Assembly: GCA_033064195.1 (NCBI GenBank)
Contig: JARBJD010000536.1
Location: 1 to 35,662 of the forward strand
Length of the DNA stretch: 35,662 bases
Origin: Blattamonas nauphoetae
Taxonomy: Eukaryota > Preaxostyla > Oxymonadida
Direction of reading: 5' to 3'
Shown here: in pieces, positions 9,201-16,671 of the stretch
Layout: each line of letters opens with the position of its first letter
Position numbering within the stretch: position 1 is the first letter of the stretch
Made by a program: the position numbers and the translations under genes
The notes under the pieces: generated by a model
The model's database searches: none
What the model was told of the DNA's origin: nothing
The model's input: the letters and a program-made list of their open reading frames with translations, nothing else

Positions 9201-10654
9201 AAATCTCTGCTGTAGTTTTTATTCTTCACTTGGAATCCTCTTGACTGACAATAAGGACAGAGCTTGTATCCAGTGATTTTCTCAGAATCAACAATGAACA
9301 TCACATGAACGAGTGTGGCTGTGAGTGGAATCATCAAGATGGGAAGAACTCTTGCATCATCATTCTCGTTGACATACGATTGACTGAGGAAGTATCGTTT
9401 CTTGTCTTCATCGAATTCATAAATGTGAACTGTGATGTTGAATACTTGCATCGCTTTCTCAATGTCACATGCAATATCAAATCCAGGATATTTTCGCAAA
9501 TGCTCCGTTAATTGATGTGGTCGAAGGTGTGTGAGATTCTCGAATACTGCAAACAATCTTTTTGCTTCAACGTTTCTCATATTGATTGATATCTTCTTGC
9601 CAGGAACCTCAGGAAGTGTGAGGAACGACAATGATTGAAAGAAGCAGATGTTGAACTCAGAATCTATGTACCGAACGTTTCTCCTTTTGATGTGTTCAGT
9701 GAGAATGGCATTAGCTTTTCCTGCAACTGGAAATCGATAGACTGCAACTAGTATGGAGTGGAATGCGATGTACATTGTCTTCGTATCCATCAGAGTTCTC
9801 TCTTGAGATTCTTTGATCAGATTGATTGCATATTTTGAATACTCATTGATGTCTCCTGAACTTCTGATCACTGTCGGAAAACTCTTCGATGTGTTCTCTA
9901 ATTCTGGTCTGAAATCCTTGTATGTTGTCTCATCTTTATCTTTCCTCTCAATAATCTTACCAAAGTCAATACTGATCTTGAATGGATGATCCTTCTCTTT
10001 GTCGAACACTGCTTTGATGAAGGTTGTGATTTCTTCAACATTCTTCAGACGATTGTGGAAGTACAACTGATATGGTTTTCCATTATCTTCAACCTTCTCG
10101 ACTTCATTCATTTTGAACTTCCTTCGTGCATCCATGAGGCAAGAATTGAATGCTGTTTTATCTCGTGGTTCAGCGAGTAAAATGCATTCTTCAAATCCCT
10201 CAAACGTCTGCACTTCTCTTTTTTCCATTTGTTCATTTTTCTTTTGAATGATCAACAGATTCTTCATCCAATGATCCATCAGCTTCTCCTCAATTGATTT
10301 CAGTTTCCACGTCATTTTGAACACTTGCTTTTTCAGTTCATCTTTGTTCACTCTTGGATTTGCTTTCATGTTCTCAACAATCATTCGGTGAGCGAGTCGA
10401 TCTTCTGATGCCATCTGTTGTCGAAGTTTAACTTGTTCTATAAAATCTGGAATGAGATTATGATCGAGATTCCTTGTTGGATGTGGAAACTCGACATCTG
10501 TGAGTTGAAGCATATTCAGAAGGAATGATCTGTGATGTTGATAATTTTTACTGTCGGGATTGTATGTTCGACCATCACTAAATTGAAACTGTGTATTCGG
10601 AAAGAGGTCTCGAATTTCTTGAATTCTATTTTTGATTGGTTTTAGCAGTGTCAT
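6263..10654 (-). CDS. Protein-primed family B DNA polymerase (pPolB) with extra N-terminal and HNH-like modules
   Basis: A 1463-residue polymerase that copies the element. Exonuclease motifs are YDFEAMED (Asp544, Glu546), IGFNSSRFDIN (about 631-641) and YNIRDVECM (771-779). Polymerase motif A is DFNSLYPS (1016-1023), motif B KTNLNGSYGYDG (1197-1208) and motif C EGDTDS (1295-1300). Two additions stand out. One is an OTU-protease-like stretch (about 326-455; Asp331, Cys337, His450), followed by a CxxC...HxxxC finger (466-492). The other is an HNH-like Cys/His module (about 879-922) lying between Exo III and motif A. The long helical N-terminus may hold a terminal-protein function. The frame looks whole and is unusually long for the family. 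Confidence 0.9.
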   Translation of the reverse strand: MTLLKPIKNRIQEIRDLFPNTQFQFSDGRTYNPDSKNYQHHRSFLLNMLQLTDVEFPHPTRNLDHNLIPDFIEQVKLRQQMASEDRLAHRMIVENMKANPRVNKDELKKQVFKMTWKLKSIEEKLMDHWMKNLLIIQKKNEQMEKREVQTFEGFEECILLAEPRDKTAFNSCLMDARRKFKMNEVEKVEDNGKPYQLYFHNRLKNVEEITTFIKAVFDKEKDHPFKISIDFGKIIERKDKDETTYKDFRPELENTSKSFPTVIRSSGDINEYSKYAINLIKESQERTLMDTKTMYIAFHSILVAVYRFPVAGKANAILTEHIKRRNVRYIDSEFNICFFQSLSFLTLPEVPGKKISINMRNVEAKRLFAVFENLTHLRPHQLTEHLRKYPGFDIACDIEKAMQVFNITVHIYEFDEDKKRYFLSQSYVNENDDARVLPILMIPLTATLVHVMFIVDSEKITGYKLCPYCQSRGFQVKNKNYSRDFEKHLRECKELDGKHVKKISLDKTPRPYVPHILNNRTFEFLMAHKRQDEFKPTQYYITYDFEAMEDLILDNLFSDDNTQLISHLKPLSVAPAIKTKSGVKSIYFDLRDGKDFVKQWIRELFKYAETVREDNYYEDPEIPSQNKVSVIGFNSSRFDINLIFRDLVDKDWKVVSFLGSTTKYKQVLIRHEKTQQVLRFIDMMSYTGPMTLDNAVKAFGGNTTLQKSFFAYESFDSSDYDTVLSKQEPFSKFEFYSSLNSSEMSDTDYQMYLDDWNKQGFKNRWDYLKFYNIRDVECMIAPLDNLIDLNFQYKVDMLHNLSLSANASAIKYACAYKDFDIDDDFNGVDQSGPITITKQYWKYKVASYIYQDQKAHRNTDKNVTESDYDWFVQQCKRVCYICKCHFSQAVRPTLDRIDNSKGHSKENVKICCDSCNTYKSDHDEHLTRLRIQLKKYCIWKSLPMTLTHEQTYHKLRAAVTGGLSNVQHRQNIKDVTPINHFTYEDGKISPEASNPPRGRVISKDTEHIMTHVCGVDFNSLYPSAFSSIKNKNNPYAKHRMYMPGRCLYTATGDKECRNIIEDKNQKTLFVAELKGHIDEKYINEFINFPPIFRNIVVNTTEENIGEKTYSLMKKHGLKTDDKQRKLTQLLSTHDQYMFFSTYYLWFLIDYCHFIVDDIQSVMVFSRHAGFEPFVTSFMNDRIEAMKVGNIGKEQFCKTNLNGSYGYDGMNTEKYNSITICNEKRTYLKQMMKGFVATREINEDNYIVIEDREKASCKTCLQEAVFTLDNAKFWYLNFIYNFMYKCLDMNKIHFCEGDTDSAYWAISGDPNAGIHQQFEHVIADKEFYDAHKYEWFPNPEKGVDDEKKLLGLAIEKEGEQMICLAPKCYSLDEKCKIKGVSLKKTNITSDDCVKCLNGEKTVTTTLNFQTRRVVSEDDSNGFEIAKIQQQKLSLSGIHLKAIVLENESCPPFICGLKATDYQIE

Positions 10655-10661
10655 TTACTAC

Positions 10662-10672
10662 AAAATAAAAAA
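10662..10672 (-). promoter_or_regulatory. T-rich start-proximal motif
   Basis: The coding strand reads TTTTTTATTTT about eight bases before the polymerase ATG. It matches the motif before the integrase and structural genes. Confidence 0.45.
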
Positions 10673-10697
10673 TCAGAAAATAAAAGAAGTTGAGCGT

Positions 10698-11087
10698 TTA
10701 TTTCTGTTTTCTCAGATGGGGCTTTTTCTTGGCAGTCAGCCATGCATCAAGTCTAATTCTGAACACTTCACTTCCGCCTATCTCTCGATAGGTGAATGGA
10801 ACCAGAACTTTCGTGTACTCACCTACAAGCTCACAATTGTATTTCTTCAGTTCATTTTCGACGAATGATTGAGTGTAGTGACGACGTTTCGCTAAGTGAG
10901 GTCTGTTTCCTTGATTCCACAACTTTGGTTTTATTCTCCATTCAACTCCCTCATGAACATACGTCACCGGCACATTATTTCTGACATACTCAGAGACTAG
11001 TGAACAGTTCTCTTCTCTCATTGATTCAATTAATGCTTGTTCTGAACATACTCGACGTCTTTCGTTGTACATCGCAGTTGGATTCAT
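10698..11087 (-). CDS. Two-module Polinton protein, unknown
   Basis: 129 residues made of two related modules, about residues 17-68 and 73-128. Each has a helix with a final Cys, then LV(S/G)EY, a P-x-TY strand, an RI strand, a tryptophan and a closing PHL-x-K. The pattern recalls small repeated DNA- or nucleic-acid-binding modules of large DNA viruses, but without zinc ligands, and I cannot name a family. It is the outermost gene on the polymerase side. A T-rich motif lies close upstream (11094-11106). The frame looks whole. Confidence 0.6.
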   Translation of the reverse strand: MNPTAMYNERRRVCSEQALIESMREENCSLVSEYVRNNVPVTYVHEGVEWRIKPKLWNQGNRPHLAKRRHYTQSFVENELKKYNCELVGEYTKVLVPFTYREIGGSEVFRIRLDAWLTAKKKPHLRKQK

Positions 11088-11093
11088 TTAATA

Positions 11094-11106
11094 CAAATTA
11101 AAAAAT
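11094..11106 (-). promoter_or_regulatory. T-rich start-proximal motif (variant)
   Basis: The coding strand reads AATTTTTTAATTT shortly before the ATG at 11087. This is a slightly altered version of the shared motif. Confidence 0.35.
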
Positions 11107-11275
11107 TCAGAAATGAAAATTCTTTCGTTGATTTCTCAGTTTTGGATTTTTCGCTGAAATCGAGGATCAATGGGTTCGATCACTCATTTCTCAACTATGC
11201 TCGTTTCGTTCCAATTCTGTGCGTTTTGGAATCTCCGGAGCTGTAGGATCATCGTGGTATGCTTCATTTTTTACT

Positions 11276-11343
11276 TTTTCCGAACTTTTGCAGAGTTATG
11301 CAGGGTTTCAGGATCGGTCGTGGATCTCGGTACTTTTCCGTAA
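11276..11343 (+). repeat. Direct repeat, copy 1 (Polinton flank)
   Basis: A block that opens with TTTCCGAACTTTTGCAGAG and closes with ATCTCGGTACTTTTCCGTAA. The same two ends recur about 282 bases downstream with few changes. The middle is more divergent. Confidence 0.65.
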
Positions 11344-11557
11344 AAAGGAGGATGCCACTCTCATTTCTCTCTTTTTTCAGCTCTGTTTTAACTGTTTATG
11401 GTTGAATTGTCACTTGTTTTTGGCTCGTTATTGTTTCATTTTTTGACCTCACTTCGCTCTTCGTTTTCTCATTGTTTACTCTTTTTTACCACTTCATTCA
11501 TGTTTCCTTCTCTGTAACTTTTTCTCAAATTCAACACACTAATTCTCGTTTACTGAG

Positions 11558-11623
11558 TTTTCCGGACTTTTGCAGAGATCCGCCATTCAACGGCTCACTT
11601 CATATCTCGGTATTTTTCCGTAA
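11558..11623 (+). repeat. Direct repeat, copy 2 (Polinton flank)
   Basis: Matches the block at 11276-11343, opening TTTCCGGACTTTTGCAGAG and closing ATCTCGGTATTTTTCCGTAA. It could be a protein-binding pair in the element's terminal region. Confidence 0.65.
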
Positions 11624-12999
11624 TCTTCATCATTTCACATACATTTTTGAAGCATTTTTGTTGTTTTTAAGCGAGAAAAACCAGAACACAAGCGACATTT
11701 TCACTATTGGTGCCACATTTCACGTCATTTTCACGTTCGTCAATTTCACTCTCAGTTTCAGACTTGCCCACTTCATTCATGCTTGTTTCGCTTTCTTTTA
11801 CTCTGTTTTTGTGAAAAAGTTGATGAAAACTTGACTAAAATGATGTGCTAGTGAAGTGAGAACGGCCCACAAAATGGAAGTGAAATGAGCAAAATGAAGA
11901 GGAATGGTGAAGAGATCAAATGTGAAATGGGGAGAGAAAGTGATGAAATGAAAGGGACTACAGTCGGTTTTGAAGTGACAAAAAGGGTCAAAAGTTGAGA
12001 AGTGAAAACATGAAAAAGTGACTTTATGGGAGAACTATCCGACAAAATCTCCTCAAAATTCGAGCACACCTTACTCATACCGTGAGAAAGAAGGATTTGC
12101 GACGAAATTCAGATTAAAAAATCCATAGTGTCAAAATGTTGGTGCAAATGTGTCGTCACAAGTGTGATCGAAAAACCGACCCTCCAGAGCGAACTATAGG
12201 TGGTGTAAAACCAGAATTCTCAAAAAAGCGTCGCTTGAGTGTAATTGTGAAGTGGTTGACGTGAAATCAATGAGAAATGAAAATTGACAAAAAATTGTGA
12301 AAACGATCGTGTGTTGAGGATCGTCAGAACCGAATGTCGCGAATAACTGTCCACTATCGATTTGACATGTTTTGAGACCATCAGAGGGCGAAAAGTGACG
12401 TGTAGGAGAAGAGCGAGACGTCACTTTCTCCTCCTTAAAAATTTTGTCATTTTCAAAATATGTTGTGGGGTCGGATCAAACTTTTTTTTCAAAAGTGCTT
12501 TTTTCCTAAAATTTCACATATCAAAATCAATTTCGTAATTTTAGAACGTGTTTGAACACAATTTGAGCCATAAAGCGGTTCATAGTGGCGAAATCCGAAC
12601 ATCGACTTTTTCGTCACTTTTTGGACCTAAGTCGGGTACACAGTTCGACGAATGCCCAACCGATTTTGATCAGGATTGTTTTGATCGATGACCGACAGTG
12701 TCCCCGAGATTTTAGAATTTTTTGCAGAATTTTTCGAAATGGTTATCATGTTGGATTTCAGTGATTTGTGGTCAAAAAGGGAAAAACACCAAAAAAGTGC
12801 CAACATTTTTTCGAATGTTGCCAAAATTTGCTTCAAAATTGACTCTTTTCACGAGGTCAAAATATTGGTCATATTTTTAGAATTTAGGCCAAATATTGAT
12901 GTCATCAAAATGTCATAAATTCCTTTTAATACAAGATTCAAAAATGGTCAATCGGCGTTGACTTTTAGTTTTGATTTCAATGACAATTTCAGATTGGTT

Positions 13000-13156
13000 C
13001 TCCAGTCTTCTCTATAACTACTGAGCACAACATGGATGTCACTTTGTGGACGACCCAATTTGCACGGTTTCCCCTTTCAAGATTCTCAGCGTCGAAGTCG
13101 GCTGCCCAAGTTCGATGTTGATCGAGGAGAGAATGAAGTGAACGACGCTCCTAGAT
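13000..13156 (-). pseudogene. Left-hand remnant of the host gene split by the transposon
   Basis: Read on the minus strand, this stretch gives protein-like text (for example STLRILKGETVQIGSSTK), ending at a stop near 13.04 kb. It lines up with the piece right of the transposon (from 16672) once the inserted element and one copy of the 8-bp duplication are removed. It is therefore probably the downstream part of the same beta-rich host gene. Confidence 0.35.
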
Positions 13157-13164
13157 TCATAGTC
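13157..13164 (+). repeat. Target-site duplication, left copy (TCATAGTC)
   Basis: These eight bases directly abut the left terminal repeat and are repeated exactly at 16664-16671 in the same orientation. Confidence 0.85.
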
Positions 13165-13235
13165 GGGCTTTGCTAAATGTACGACTAAATTGCTAAATGT
13201 ACGAACAGTGGTTTTAGGTTCAATTCACTTCTTGA
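13165..13235 (+). repeat. Left terminal inverted repeat (outer part)
   Basis: Starts GGGCTTTGCTAAATG and continues through a second TTGCTAAATGTACGA copy to CACTTCTTGA. The repeat is interrupted here by the 601-bp foldback element and resumes at 13840 for about 40 bases. Confidence 0.85.
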
Positions 13236-13836
13236 TAGATCCACTCAAAACCCGGAATTTCTCCTAAACCCGGAACATGGGGGTTGAAAGATACATATTG
13301 GGCAAACTAAGAAAAAAATAAAATTTGAGAATTATAGACCGACGCAAATCAGAGAAACCCTCAAAATACTGTATACAGCAACAATGCCTACATTTTTCTC
13401 AACTTTTTTGGATCGTTTCTCCACAACCAGCCATCCGTTTTGCACCAAATAAAGTGCATTGTTATCGTAAACATCTCGACAAAAGCTGCTCAAAAAATGA
13501 AAGATATTTTTTTCTAAGACTTTTTTCTCGAGAAAAATATGGGTTTTTTTCTATTTTCCCAAATATCCAGCATTTTTTCTCCAATGTTTTCTCAAATTGT
13601 TCGTTTCATCAAAAAAACGTTTTTGTGAAAATTTTCATCAAAATCGGTTCACAGGTTGTGAAGATATGACCAGTTCTCCTGATTCAAACAGGTCCAAAAG
13701 AGGTATTTTGAGGGTTTCTCTGATTTGCGTCGGTCTATAATTCTCAAATTTTATTTTTTTCTTAGTTTGCCCAATATGTATCTTTCAACCCCCATGTTCC
13801 GGGTTTAGGAGAAATTCCGGGTTTTGAGTGGATCTA
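13236..13836. mobile_element. 601-bp foldback element nested in the transposon's left TIR
   Basis: Arms 13236-13369 and 13703-13836 are inverted copies of 134 bases with no difference that I see. They begin TAGATCCACTCAAAACCCGG. The element is flanked by TGA on both sides (13233-13235, 13837-13839). The unoccupied copy of the site in the right TIR has a single TGA, which gives a 3-bp target duplication. The 333-bp centre is AT-rich and non-coding. Identical arms point to a recent insertion or arm-to-arm correction. A 3-bp duplication is compatible with Harbinger- or CACTA-like MITEs, but the termini do not decide. Confidence 0.8.
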
Positions 13837-14021
13837 TGAATATTTTTTTTGATACTCTTTTTTTCAAAAACTATTGCGTTCATCGTTACTAACTGTTTTT
13901 TCAAGGGATAAGTCAAAATGGTGACGTGTTCATGAGACATGAATGATCTTGCCCATTATCCTATTCTTGATCAAACCCTCAAACTAAGGAGGGAAGATAA
14001 CTCAATCTAGAAGTGAATCCT

Positions 14022-16357
14022 TTACTCATCGTGTCTTTTTTCTCTCTTTCTCGCAATTTCATCTCTTAAGATTGACTCAGGATCCTCATTCTCATGATCA
14101 AGATCGTGGACACAGATCTTGGTGGGGATAGTACTTACGGGCACGTTTCTTCCATGACTCCTTCTCAAAATTCGTTTCTCTCTCGCTTTCTCTGACTTTT
14201 CTCTCCGTTGACCTCTTGTGGTTCCCTCTCTTCCTCCCCGAAGAATTAGGAACTCAAAAGCCAGCCCGTGCACTCTCCATCCCTCAAATAGCGAGAAGAT
14301 TCATTCCACCCACAGCTGCCTCATTTACACTTGCATCTTCCATGCGTGCGACTGATAGATCCCCGTCATTCACCATGACAAAGCCCCAACCATCACCCGC
14401 CTGTCTGATGGGTTGTCCTGTCACAGCTCGATTGAACCAAATGAAAGAAGCGGTGCAAACAAGAAGCGAAGTTGAGAAACAGGCCAGAAGAAACATTTGT
14501 GCGGAGAATGAAACCAAATGGATTGTTCAACCAAACAATCATCCAAAATCGTGGACGGCATGCGGCTGAGAATGCCATGCAAAGGATATCTATCGCAGCA
14601 ATCGTGGAAATGGAGACAAGCGGGTGGATCGGAACTGGAGAAGGATTTATTGTTTTGTTCGCCATAAACAACAATGTTCTTCATTCGCAACTCGATCTCT
14701 CGACATCCACAGGTGTCGCGAACTATAATACCGCGCTTGGCATCCGAGACGATGTGGAGGAGGATGAATTTGGCTTGTTCGAAAAAGGCGAGCCGATGCG
14801 CGTTGATCTGCACGGACTGACCACAACACTCTCGCAGGTTCGCTATCCATCGGAATGGAAAGAGACGAAGCGGGAAGGCGTCTCCACACTCACTGCACGG
14901 GACGATCAGACGAAGAGGACGATTGAGGGGCACGAAGAGGAGCCCTATTGGGACCACGATGGGTGGTCGAATTGTGACACAGCCAGTTTTGTTCGGTCAG
15001 TCGCGAATTTGGTGCAGATGACGAAGGAGAGGGAGGACAACCTTGCTGCCTTGCTGGAGCAGGCACAAGGCGCAGAAGTGGGCGACGCGGAACAGTTCGA
15101 CGACCAGACCGAGATGCTGTTCAGCCGAACTGCACTCCCCCCTTCCTCTCCCCTCTCCACCCCCGCCCGTCTCTCATTCCTCCTTCCAAGCCCCACACCT
15201 CCTTCCCTCTCAACCTGCCCACCGAGGAGCCTGTCGCACTTCATCCGAAGCGGCATTCTTCGCCGCAGTTGTCCGCACGAAATGGGTTCTCACCGCGTCG
15301 CAACTCGGCCATCCAATCCCCGTCTCGCTCGATTCCCCATGCAGACGATGTTGCAACCGTTCGCTCTCTGCAATCATCATCGTTCGAATCGTCTTCCACG
15401 GCACCTGGTGAGTCAATGTCGGTTCGTGGGTTGGCGAGAATGGAGATGATCTGGTCGGTGTAGGGACCAGAATGGGGAGACATAAAGCAGTGTCCGATGT
15501 GGCTGGTGATGGGATCGACGGAGACGACAGACGAGGGCGAGGGAGTTTGGGGTGAGCAACTGCGCTGTGTCTTGATCGGCAAATACAGAGCAGTGCGAGA
15601 AGCATGACTACGAGTCTGTTTCGAGGAGAGCATTGAGGCCAGAGTCAACATTCCTTTCGAGAGGGCCTTTCTGCGAAGGGTGTCTTCCTCCAGAATGCAC
15701 AGTGGGAGAGATAGAATCGCTGAAGCCATCAGAAAAACTGCGGTAGATTCCGATTCCGAGCTGCTGGAGATTGTGGGCACTCGTGTTGAGGTCGAACGAG
15801 GATGCTTTGACGAGAGGAAGCAGACATCTCACAAACGCGTTGTTTTGGACGCGAGCAATTCGAGCGAGACGCGATGGGTGCGACGAGGCTGACGTGAACG
15901 ATTTGAGTGGATCGAGGATCACCTGCGAGATCGGCGGGATGAACGAGTGTGAGGTGTGGAGGTACCGATGCTGCGAGAGATGCGAGACACTTCGGATGAA
16001 CCTGCTGAAGAACGGATGGTATTGGAAGAGAGATGTCGGCTGATGAGTACTCTGCTTGTTCGGTTCAGTGGACTGTCCACGAGCTGGATCCCTCCCAACG
16101 AGATAGACTCCGTGCTGATGCGTGTCACGGCTTCGTCGAGTTCCTGAGTGTCGTCGGTGGAGCTAACTCACGCAGGAGATGTCGCCCTCTCTTTTCAGCG
16201 CGTCGGTGATCTTCTTGTCCACGTCCAACCCGACAGAGCTGTGTCGGACTGTCTTGAACTTGATGGTGTTGGAAGCATATGTCGATGTGTCAGCGACGAA
16301 TGTGAATGGGGACAGTGCGAGGGATGAAGGGTGAGAGGAGGAACAATACTGATGCAA
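14022..16357 (-). other. GC-richer interior of the transposon: gene-like fragments, unidentified
   Basis: Several minus-strand stretches read like protein but change frame repeatedly. Examples are a piece at 16163-16357 (SLALSPFTFVADTSTYASN), one at 15608-15922 and one at 14284-14517 containing GDGWGFVMVNDGDLSVARM after a hydrophobic segment. A 325-codon plus-strand frame (14472-15449) overlaps them and is Ser/Pro/Arg-rich, so it is probably a shadow. No transposase signature is visible. Captured host gene sequence is one explanation. A decayed, unrecognised transposase is another. Confidence 0.35.
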
Positions 16358-16557
16358 GAGTTGGAAGAGATTGATATTAACTTCCGATGGATTGTAATAT
16401 CATCTTATTCGTGTTGATCTTTCAGTTTGTTGTGTGGACATGGGACCTCAGGGACTCTGAAGAGAGAAAAGTTTAATAATCAATGAAATAAGCACACATT
16501 GAGTCAATAAAGTAGTTATCACGGGTTTTTTGGCTCTCCAGTGTTCCACAACAAACA

Positions 16558-16663
16558 GAATAGTTTGGAAAAAAGAGTTTCAAAAAAAATATTCAAGAGG
16601 GGGATTGAACCTAAAACCCCTGTTCGTACATTTAGCAATTTAGTCGTACATTTAGCAAAGCCC
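16558..16663 (-). repeat. Right terminal inverted repeat
   Basis: The reverse complement matches 13165-13235 plus about 13840-13877. This copy lacks the foldback insertion and so preserves the empty target site (CTTGAATATTTTT on the reverse strand). Confidence 0.85.
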
Positions 16664-16671
16664 TCATAGTC
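16664..16671 (+). repeat. Target-site duplication, right copy (TCATAGTC)
   Basis: Identical to 13157-13164 and directly adjacent to the right terminal repeat. Confidence 0.85.

Larger units (their letters stand above)
1..12950. mobile_element. Polinton/Maverick virus-like DNA transposon, partial (left end outside window)
   Basis: The cluster combines a protein-primed family B DNA polymerase, a retroviral-type integrase and an A32/FtsK-HerA-like packaging ATPase with a capsid-type remnant, which together define Polintons. Coding ends near 11.09 kb. A gene-free flank continues to about 12.9-13.0 kb, where text resembling the host gene starts, so the right edge is approximate. No terminal repeat or 6-bp target duplication can be shown because the other end is outside the window. 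The replication, integration and packaging genes look whole. The capsid and accessory side looks broken, with roughly three to five apparent breaks overall. Long intact core frames suggest a relatively young copy. No maturation protease is recognised within the window. Confidence 0.88.
11110..12950. other. Gene-free Polinton flank, probable terminal-repeat region
   Basis: There is no convincing gene on either strand. The sequence is AT-rich with many short homopolymers. Up to about 11835 the plus strand is pyrimidine-rich, and from there to about 12460 it turns purine-rich. Polintons carry terminal inverted repeats of hundreds of bases, so this flank probably includes one. That cannot be tested here because the other end is missing. 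Confidence 0.5.
13165..16663. mobile_element. 3.5-kb DNA transposon with TIRs and 8-bp TSD, no recognised transposase
   Basis: Both ends begin GGGCTTTGCTAAATG (inverted) and are flanked by identical 8-bp direct repeats. The terminal repeats match for about 110 bases once the nested foldback insertion is removed. Each contains two copies of TTGCTAAATGTACGA, as expected of transposase-binding repeats. An 8-bp duplication fits hAT, P or Merlin-type elements, but the termini do not settle which. The interior (about 14.0-16.36 kb) is GC-richer than the ends and shows no DDE transposase I can recognise. The copy is therefore probably non-autonomous, carrying foreign or captured sequence. Confidence 0.8.

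Noticed and set aside
1-11100. Alternative genetic code in the Polinton
   Set aside because: More than 2100 codons of polymerase and integrase contain no internal TAA, TAG or TGA, and the genes end in all three stops, so the standard code fits.
14472-15449. 325-codon plus-strand open frame
   Set aside because: It is dominated by Ser, Pro and Arg in a GC-rich stretch and overlaps better protein-like minus-strand text. It has no recognisable motif, so it is probably a shadow frame.
16598-16621. GGTTCAATCC-type word in the transposon ends, tRNA T-arm-like
   Set aside because: The flanking bases form an iteron-bearing terminal repeat and cannot make a cloverleaf. It is better explained as a subterminal hairpin.
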